The notes under the pieces were generated by a model. The model was not told the origin of the DNA, did no database searches, and saw nothing but the letters and a program-made list of their open reading frames with translations. From CAYXRK01 sp964467615 (GTDB lineage: Bacteria > Hydrogenedentota > Hydrogenedentia > Hydrogenedentales > GCA-2746185), in assembly GCA_964467615.1 (NCBI GenBank), contig CAYXRK010000103.1:1-16489 (forward strand): 16,489 bases of DNA, given 5' to 3'. Shown here one piece after another: positions 7,397 through 12,570 of this stretch. The translations under genes and the position numbers were made by a program. Numbering within the stretch: position 1 is the stretch's first letter; each line of letters opens with the position of its first letter.

Positions 7397-7428
7397 CGCA
7401 TACTCGTTGCAAGGGCGTAAAATATGCG
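7397..7428. promoter_or_regulatory. Candidate operator before the toxin-antitoxin pair
   Basis: An inverted repeat CGCATA (7397-7402) and TATGCG (7423-7428) separated by 20 bases lies upstream of the antitoxin start. Overlapping it are TAAAAT at 7418-7423, a possible -10 box, and a smaller AATA…TATT symmetry at 7421-7435. VapBC-type pairs commonly repress themselves from such repeats. Half-sites are short, so this is tentative. Confidence 0.3.
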
Positions 7429-7449
7429 AAGTATTCGGGAGTGCCTGTG

Positions 7450-7656
7450 ATGACGTACAAAGGACACGTTGAAAACGGGGTTGTCGTCGCCGATCAACCC
7501 ATTGGTTTGCCCGACGGTACCTCGGTCGAAATTCGACCGTTACGGCCTGCCCACGGCAGACATCACCCGGATGTGGAGCGCTTCGCCGGCATAATCCCGC
7601 AGAATTCAGGTGACGAAGAGGAGTACTTCGCCCATATTCGGGCAAAGCACGCATGA
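7450..7656 (+). CDS. VapB-like antitoxin (AF2212/DUF104-type)
   Basis: A 68-residue protein starting MTYKGHVENGVVVADQPIGL, followed by PDGTSVEIRPL. This short beta-rich start (a strand, a -NGVV- turn, then LP-G-V-R) is typical of AF2212/DUF104-like antitoxins found before PIN toxins. The acidic C-terminal part (DVERFAGIIPQNSGDEEEYF) would wrap the toxin. GGGAG at 7437-7441 is 8 bases before the ATG chosen; a GTG three codons upstream overlaps this site and is less likely. Its stop overlaps the toxin start by ATGA, showing translational coupling. The antitoxin is expected to neutralise the toxin and repress the operon. Confidence 0.82.
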   Translation: MTYKGHVENGVVVADQPIGLPDGTSVEIRPLRPAHGRHHPDVERFAGIIPQNSGDEEEYFAHIRAKHA

Positions 7657-8069
7657 AGATCCTCGTGGATTTGAACGTGATGCTGGATTTTCTCGAACGA
7701 CGAGAATCTTTCTTCGAAGACGCAGCGAGCGTCTTGGATCGTGTCCTGAACGGAAATTTGGTCGGTGTTCTCCCGGCCCATGGCGTAACAACCCTTTACT
7801 ATTTTCTCGCGAAGACAGTTGATCCAAAACAGACGCAAGAATTTCTTCGGTGGATGCTGGCCAATTTTGAGATCGGCTCTTGCGATGCAAGTGTGCTCAC
7901 GGCAGCGATCGATCTCGGATTCGACGACTACGAGGACGCCGTCACGGCGGTAATCGCGTCCCGGACCGGTTGCGAATACATCGTCACGAGAAATCGGCGT
8001 GACTTTGATCGGTCGCCGACTCCCGCTTTGGCACCCGGCCAGTTTCTTACCCGGATCGACGCCAATTAA
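7653..8069 (+). CDS. vapC: PIN-domain ribonuclease toxin, VapC-like
   Basis: A 138-residue PIN-domain protein. It starts MKILVDLNVMLDFL, giving the first conserved Asp (D6) and the NVMLD strand-helix of PIN domains. The later acidic cluster is GFDDYEDAVTAVIAS, and near the C-terminus IVTRNRRDF carries the last conserved Asp of the metal site. VapC toxins are Mg2+-dependent endonucleases cutting tRNA or rRNA. The gene overlaps the antitoxin by four bases (ATGA). This helix-strand pattern (VTTLYYFLAK, then a C-terminal TRN-x-DF) is typical of stand-alone PIN toxins in bacterial VapBC pairs. It converges on the sigma-PDZ gene, with 29 bp between stops. No sign of damage. Confidence 0.92.
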   Translation: MKILVDLNVMLDFLERRESFFEDAASVLDRVLNGNLVGVLPAHGVTTLYYFLAKTVDPKQTQEFLRWMLANFEIGSCDASVLTAAIDLGFDDYEDAVTAVIASRTGCEYIVTRNRRDFDRSPTPALAPGQFLTRIDAN

Positions 8070-8098
8070 CCAGTCGGATCGGGTCGGCTCCGCCTACT

Positions 8099-9316
8099 TC
8101 ACGTCGTCGGCCCGCCCGCCCGCAACGCCGGAATCTCCATATCCAACTCCGTCGCCGGCCCTGCACCGTCCTCGCGCCGCACGGTCACCGTAATCTTCGC
8201 GCCCGCCGGCCCGTAGATATAGCCGCGCGGGTCCTCGATCACGCTCGTCGAAATTGGGTGTCCGTTTACCTTCACGATCTTATCGCCGACTCGCAGACCC
8301 GATCCCGCGGCGCTGCCCAAGTTCTCGACGACGAGCACCCGTTCGGCCGGTACCGCGTTTACTCCGTCGATCGCGGGCGCGTCGTCCCCGCCCTCGTCTT
8401 GCGTAAGGTCAGTAAAAAGGAATGACGGGTCGCCAATGGCCCCCGTCACCACGACTGGAGCCTTCGCGTCGTCGCTCGGGTTGATGGCCAACACCGTCGC
8501 TGCGCTCCCCGCCGCAAGGGCAATCACGCCCGCCGCGATTACGTTCTTCGCACTCGCAAACGGCACGCCAACGTATACCGCGAGCTTCTCCTGCAACAGC
8601 CACGGCGACGCCCCGTGCCGCAGATCGCCCAGCCACATCGCCGGGCCCGCATGAGCGATCGCCGCCCCGAAGTCCGGCATTACCGGCCCCAGTGCCAGCC
8701 CCGCAACGATCTGGTCCGCCCGCCGTTTGCTGCGGTGCGGCAGAAGTTGATCGAGTTCACCCTCGTCGTGTTTTGCGAAGTACCGCTGCAAACCTTTTCG
8801 CCCCAATCGCAATCGTTTTTTCATAGTGTCCACGCCGATGCCGAGGGCTTCCGCGCCGGCGGAAGCCGTCATGCCCTCCAAGTAGAATAAAACCATGGCC
8901 TCGCGGAGCTTCGGAGAAAGACTCCGCATCGCCTCGCCGACTCGCTCGAGACACTCGCTCCGCGCCGCCGCGCTCGAGGGGTCCTCCTCATTCGCGACGT
9001 CAAAGCCATCCTGTTGCGCGTGCCGATTCACGATTGCCTTCCGATACTGCTCCCTGCGCAGCCAATTCAACGCCGCGTGCCGAGCGATTTGACGCATCCA
9101 AATCGAAAACGCCTCCGCATGCCGCAGACGTTTCAGGTTATGCCACGCGATCAGGAAGGCTTCCTGCGCAAGGTCCTCCGCCGTCCCCCAATCGTGTACC
9201 TTCGCGAAGATCACGCCGTGGACCATCGCGTAATGCGATTCCACCAAACCCGCGAAAGCCTTCTCATCGCCGGTAAACGCTGACTCGACCATCGGATTTG
9301 GATACGCCGCCGACAT
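8099..9316 (-). CDS. ECF-type sigma factor fused to a membrane helix and a PDZ domain
   Basis: A 405-residue protein in three parts. Residues about 13-90 are sigma-70 region 2 (GTAEDLAQEAFLIAWHNL, then FSIWMRQIARHAALNWLRRE). Residues about 125-180 are region 4, with helix-turn-helix MTASAGAEALGIGVDTMKKR. A linker leads to a hydrophobic segment (about 257-278) that can span the membrane. The C-terminus (about 320-400) is a PDZ domain: VVENLGSAAGSGLRVGDKIV followed by KVNGHPIS. ECF factors are normally about 180-200 residues and held by a separate anti-sigma factor, and none is adjacent. If the helix spans the membrane, the sigma domains are cytosolic and the PDZ domain periplasmic, so the protein may sense and tether itself. 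The start is supported by AGGA 8 bases upstream. It lies 158 bp downstream of the acyl-CoA-dehydrogenase-like gene on the same strand. Confidence 0.88.
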   Translation of the reverse strand: MSAAYPNPMVESAFTGDEKAFAGLVESHYAMVHGVIFAKVHDWGTAEDLAQEAFLIAWHNLKRLRHAEAFSIWMRQIARHAALNWLRREQYRKAIVNRHAQQDGFDVANEEDPSSAAARSECLERVGEAMRSLSPKLREAMVLFYLEGMTASAGAEALGIGVDTMKKRLRLGRKGLQRYFAKHDEGELDQLLPHRSKRRADQIVAGLALGPVMPDFGAAIAHAGPAMWLGDLRHGASPWLLQEKLAVYVGVPFASAKNVIAAGVIALAAGSAATVLAINPSDDAKAPVVVTGAIGDPSFLFTDLTQDEGGDDAPAIDGVNAVPAERVLVVENLGSAAGSGLRVGDKIVKVNGHPISTSVIEDPRGYIYGPAGAKITVTVRREDGAGPATELDMEIPALRAGGPTT

Positions 9317-9344
9317 AGCTCACTTCCTGTCCGACTCGTTCTCT

Positions 9345-9379
9345 CGCTATAAAAGGCGCTATAGACCCCGAAAAAGGGG
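9345..9379 (-). promoter_or_regulatory. Repeat cluster upstream of the sigma-PDZ gene
   Basis: Two copies of CGCTATA (9345-9351 and 9357-9363; TATAGCG on the coding strand) start 12 bases apart, about one helical turn. They are followed by CCCC-GAAAAA-GGGG (9366-9379), a short hairpin. The cluster lies 29-63 bases upstream of the ATG, where an operator or a promoter recognised by the sigma factor itself would be expected. No T-tract follows on the minus strand, so it is a poor terminator. Confidence 0.35.
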
Positions 9380-9474
9380 AACCACTACTATTATCGCCTA
9401 AATCTCTCGATCATGAAACCCGAATACGAAAACAGGCAGTATTAGGGCACTCGCTTGATCGCGCGCTACTCGAC

Positions 9475-10614
9475 CTACAGCCCCAGCCACGAGCCAATAA
9501 TGTTGCGCTGCACTTCGTTCGCCCCAGAGTAGAGCGTGCTGCCCACCGAGTCGCGGAGTATACGCTCGACCTCGTACTCGGTCAGGAAGCCATATCCTCC
9601 GAAGACTTGGACGGTATCGAGTGCGACCTTGACCAGCGTCTCACTGACGTAGACCTTGACCATGGATGCGTCCAAGCCGATATCGCGCGCGTTGCCTAGG
9701 CGCGAGGCGGCCTTATACGTCAGCAACCGGGCGGTCTCCAGTCCGATTTTCATGTCCGCGATCTTGTGGGCGACGGCCTGGTACTTTCCAATCGCCTTGC
9801 CCGCGGACCTGCGGGTGCGCGCGTACTTGATCGCCGTCTCAAGTAAGTGTTGCAACGTGCCGATGTGCGCCGCTCCGATGCAGATTCGCTCCCATTCCAT
9901 CGACTGGTTGAACATCACCGCGCCGCCGCCCGGCTGACCGATAACGGCCGACGCCGGCACGTACGCATTTTCCAGGACCACTTCGCCGAGCAGCGACGAG
10001 CGCAGCCCCATCTTCTCGAAGGTCTGATTGCACGAGACGCCCGGCGTGTTCATCTCGACGAGAAAGCCCATGATTGCGCCTTTGGCCCCGGTGTTCATCG
10101 CGTAGACGATGGCCACGTCCGCGGCGGGCGCGTTCGAGCTCATGATCTTGGTGCCGGTGATGCGGTAGCCATCGCCGTCCGGTTCGGCGCGCGTCTTCAT
10201 CGTGAACGCGTCGGACCCCGAACTCGGCTCGGTCATCCCGTTGACGGCGATCAGCGATCCGTCGCACATCTTGGCGAGGTACTTCCGCTTCAGATCGTCA
10301 CTCCCGTATTTCCAAACGGGAACAACGCACGCGAGAAGGTGGGCGCAGACCGAGAACACCAACCCGCCGTCGCGGCACCCGTAACCAAACGCCTCGAGCG
10401 CAAGCGCGGTCGAGAGCGGATCCAGCCCTAGCCCGCCCTGTTCCTCCGGCACCGGAAGCCCTTGCAGTCTCATCTCCCCGCATTTGCGCCAGAGGTCTTT
10501 CGGAAACGTTTGGTCGCGGTCGCGTTCCGCCGCGCCCGGATTCAATTCCTGCCGAGAAAAGCGCACAATTTCGTCGCGAAGCAGCGACTGCTCGCGCGTC
10601 AACTCGAAGTTCAT
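9475..10614 (-). CDS. Acyl-CoA-dehydrogenase-like flavoprotein, candidate prolyl-S-carrier dehydrogenase
   Basis: A 379-residue FAD enzyme of normal acyl-CoA dehydrogenase length. It starts MNFELTREQSLLRDEIVRFS, carries the FAD/substrate motif NGMTEPSSGSDAF (125-137), the strand ITGTKIMSSNAPAADV, the FAD-binding VFGGYGF (337-343) and the ending LYSGANEVQRNIIG (361-374). MCAD-type enzymes have catalytic Glu in YEGT; here it is Ser (S363). Instead Glu is present in MEWERI (E242), the position of the base in isovaleryl-CoA dehydrogenase and, as I recall, in prolyl-carrier dehydrogenases such as PigA and CloN3. The start overlaps the adenylation gene by ATGA. With the neighbouring carrier and adenylation proteins, the expected reaction is oxidation of carrier-bound L-proline to pyrrole-2-carboxyl thioester. 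The substrate is inferred; the fold is certain. Confidence 0.87.
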   Translation of the reverse strand: MNFELTREQSLLRDEIVRFSRQELNPGAAERDRDQTFPKDLWRKCGEMRLQGLPVPEEQGGLGLDPLSTALALEAFGYGCRDGGLVFSVCAHLLACVVPVWKYGSDDLKRKYLAKMCDGSLIAVNGMTEPSSGSDAFTMKTRAEPDGDGYRITGTKIMSSNAPAADVAIVYAMNTGAKGAIMGFLVEMNTPGVSCNQTFEKMGLRSSLLGEVVLENAYVPASAVIGQPGGGAVMFNQSMEWERICIGAAHIGTLQHLLETAIKYARTRRSAGKAIGKYQAVAHKIADMKIGLETARLLTYKAASRLGNARDIGLDASMVKVYVSETLVKVALDTVQVFGGYGFLTEYEVERILRDSVGSTLYSGANEVQRNIIGSWLGL

Positions 10615-12158
10615 TGCGCCATTCCCTTCAATCGCTGGTAGTCGATCTTATCAGTCGAGGTTTTCGGCAGCGATTCGAGCGCGGTGAACTTGTCCGGAAT
10701 CATGTACATCGGCAGGTTCTTCGAGCAGAATTGCTTGAGCCCGATGAGCGATGGCGGCGTTTCGCCGTTCCAATTGTGGAACGCGCGTATCGACACGCCG
10801 TTCTGTTCGTCCGGCGCTGCAATCACGGCCGCCTCGGTAATCGATTCGTGACGATACAGCGCGGACTCGATTTCACCAAGTTCTACACGGTAGCCGCGCC
10901 GCTTCACCATCCGGTCGCGGCGGCCGTGATAGAGATAGACGCCGTCATCCGACTCGATGACGACGTCGCCGGTCCGGTGCCATTTCAAGCCGTTCGAATC
11001 GATCCAAAACGCGCGCTCGTTGCGCTCGGGTAGGTTCCAGTAGCCCTGCATGACCGAGCCCCCGGTCACGAAGAGTTCCCCCGGTTCACCCTTCTTCGCT
11101 TCCACTCCATCGTCGTCCATCACCTTCGCGACATCGTCCGAGCACACGCGCCCGATCGGGTACGCTTCAGCCCGATCCTCCGGAACGGGCAGCTCCACTT
11201 CGTAGTATGTACACACGTTCGTCTCGGTCGGCCCGTAGAGGTTGACGTAACGCGGATGTGGCCATCGCTGCGTAAGCGCGCGAAGGTGCTTTACCGGGAA
11301 CACCTCACCCGCGAAATAAACAATACGCAACGCCGAGTAGTCGTGGTCGCCAATTCCGCCGTGCTCGAGCAAGAGGCGCAGGATAGAAGGTGTCGAGTAC
11401 CAGACCGTGACGCGCGAGATCGATATCACCTGCGCCAGCGCGCGCGGCGTCTTTCCCAAACTTTCGCTCAGCAATACGACCGTCCCGCCCGCCATGATCG
11501 GCACGTATATGTCCAGGATCGAGAGATCGAAGTGGAACGGCGCGTGTGACGAAAACTTGTCCTCATGCGTCGGCGGATACGCCTCGGCGCACCAACGGAC
11601 AAAGGCGAGCGCGCTCGCGTGTGTATGGATCACCCCCTTTGGGTTGCCCGTCGAGCCAGACGTATACAAGATGTACGACAGACCATCCGGCGGCGCGACA
11701 TCTCCCGGCCTTTGGCCTTGCGGCTGTAACACGGTCAGCTCGAGGCCATATCGGTCAAGTTGGTCGAGCCGCGCGATTTCGCGCAGTTCGTTCCCGCCGT
11801 AGTGCTCTTGGAGGTTGGCAATCCGCGAACGCTCCACGATGATCGCGGCCGCATTGCAGTCCTGAAACACAAACGCGTTGCGCTGCGGCGGCGCGTCCGG
11901 ATCCACCGGCACATACCCCGCCCCAGCTTTGAGCGCGCCAAAGATCGCCGTAAGCGATCCGATGGACTTGGGCACATAGATGCCAACGCGGTCACCCTGC
12001 TTCACGCTGGCCAAACTCAGGATGCGGGCGATGTCCGACGAACGCGCGTCCAACTCGTCGTAGCGTATTTCCTTCCCGGCGTCCGGATCCTCGACGGCAA
12101 TCCGCTCGGGAAATTTCCTCGCCGACGCTTCCAGCAAACCGTGGAGCGTCTCGCTCAT
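10611..12158 (-). CDS. Stand-alone amino-acid adenylation enzyme, candidate L-prolyl-carrier ligase
   Basis: A 515-residue ANL enzyme that activates a carboxylic acid as AMP ester and loads it on a carrier thiol. NRPS core motifs: YTSGSTGNPKG (165-175), NLYGPTE (306-312), HRTGD (394-398), GRRDRMVKRRGYRVELGEIE (412-431) and KTSTDKIDY with K504. D211 in FHFDLSILDI equals Asp235 of GrsA, which binds the amino group, so the substrate is an amino acid. Mapping the ten pocket positions by motif gives D211, L212, L215, Y254, Y281, A283, L307, V315, C316, K504. The proline code of CloN4/PltF-type ligases, from memory, is D-L-L-Y-L-A-L-V-C-K, nine matches of ten. Condensation and carrier domains are absent. 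The start overlaps the carrier gene by ATGA and the stop overlaps the dehydrogenase by ATGA. D-alanine (DltA-like) is the main alternative. Confidence 0.88.
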   Translation of the reverse strand: MSETLHGLLEASARKFPERIAVEDPDAGKEIRYDELDARSSDIARILSLASVKQGDRVGIYVPKSIGSLTAIFGALKAGAGYVPVDPDAPPQRNAFVFQDCNAAAIIVERSRIANLQEHYGGNELREIARLDQLDRYGLELTVLQPQGQRPGDVAPPDGLSYILYTSGSTGNPKGVIHTHASALAFVRWCAEAYPPTHEDKFSSHAPFHFDLSILDIYVPIMAGGTVVLLSESLGKTPRALAQVISISRVTVWYSTPSILRLLLEHGGIGDHDYSALRIVYFAGEVFPVKHLRALTQRWPHPRYVNLYGPTETNVCTYYEVELPVPEDRAEAYPIGRVCSDDVAKVMDDDGVEAKKGEPGELFVTGGSVMQGYWNLPERNERAFWIDSNGLKWHRTGDVVIESDDGVYLYHGRRDRMVKRRGYRVELGEIESALYRHESITEAAVIAAPDEQNGVSIRAFHNWNGETPPSLIGLKQFCSKNLPMYMIPDKFTALESLPKTSTDKIDYQRLKGMAQ

Positions 12159-12421
12159 TTCGTGCCGGCTTTCTCCTGCACTAAACGCGCGATGTCGTTC
12201 AGCGTGTCCAGGTGGTCCGCCGTCATTTCGTGTGCCTCAAACGTAACGCCGTATGTCGTCTCCAGAAAATTCACCAAGCGCAACGTCGAAATCGAATCCA
12301 GCACGCCCCCCGTAATGAGCGGGGTTGAATCCGTCAGGGTGTTTGGGTTCTCGCCCGGAAGAAACTCCTCGAGAATGAATTGCTTGATGGTCGCGTGCAA
12401 ACCGCTCGTGTTGTCGCTCAT
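12155..12421 (-). CDS. Stand-alone peptidyl/acyl carrier protein
   Basis: An 88-residue carrier protein that would hold the activated acyl group as a thioester on phosphopantetheine. The attachment motif is ITGGVLDSISTLRLV, with Ser43 in DSIS. The four-helix pattern is complete: the first helix HATIKQFILEEFLP, the motif helix, then VTFEAHEMTADHLDTLNDIA. I chose ATG 12419-12421 because AAGGA lies 6-7 bases upstream; an ATG 13 codons earlier adds a basic tail absent from the family. The stop overlaps the start of the adenylation gene (ATGA), so the two should be made in fixed ratio. It is the likely partner of both the adenylation enzyme and the flavoprotein, as the carrier is in pyrrole-2-carboxyl biosynthesis, and possibly of the MBOAT acyltransferase, as DltC is for DltB. 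Confidence 0.92.
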   Translation of the reverse strand: MSDNTSGLHATIKQFILEEFLPGENPNTLTDSTPLITGGVLDSISTLRLVNFLETTYGVTFEAHEMTADHLDTLNDIARLVQEKAGTK

Positions 12422-12485
12422 TTCGGTCCTTTTCGTCTCATGGCCGTTTCGGCCCGCCAATAATACTTCCGCCGCCCTCTGCTCT
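12422..12485 (-). promoter_or_regulatory. Leader of the carrier-adenylation-dehydrogenase genes
   Basis: On the minus strand, TATTAT (+ coordinates 12460-12465) is a possible -10 box about 40 bases before the carrier start, and a small hairpin GGCCG-TTT-CGGCC (12442-12454) lies between them. No good -35 box is seen. If the box is real, these three genes can be transcribed separately from the MBOAT gene upstream. Confidence 0.25.
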
Positions 12486-12559
12486 GAAAATGCGCGCCCA
12501 CACCCAGCGGACCGCTCAGCTAGTCGTACTCGTGCTCGTCACTCGTCATCGTGCTCGTG
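12486..12559 (-). repeat. Dispersed intergenic repeat, copy 2
   Basis: About 74 bp matching 2247-2318: GAAAAT, GCGCGCC, a CACA-type block, CGGACCGCT and then TCGT-C/TCGTGCTCG units. It occupies most of the gap between the MBOAT stop (12571) and the carrier-protein leader. Copies differ by scattered substitutions and small indels, so the duplication is not recent. Confidence 0.65.
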
Positions 12560-12570
12560 TCCCCGGCCGC

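Noticed and set aside
9366..9379. Intrinsic terminator after the flavoprotein gene
   Set aside because: The stem is only 4 bp and no T-tract follows on the minus strand.
10611..12158. DltA (D-alanine ligase)
   Set aside because: The pocket residues resemble the proline code and the adjacent dehydrogenase has no role in D-alanylation; kept only as an alternative.
9475..12421. Exosortase/PEP-CTERM-associated acyl ligase and carrier pair
   Set aside because: No exosortase or PEP-CTERM motif is present, and the adenylation pocket has the Asp typical of amino-acid substrates plus a near-complete proline code.
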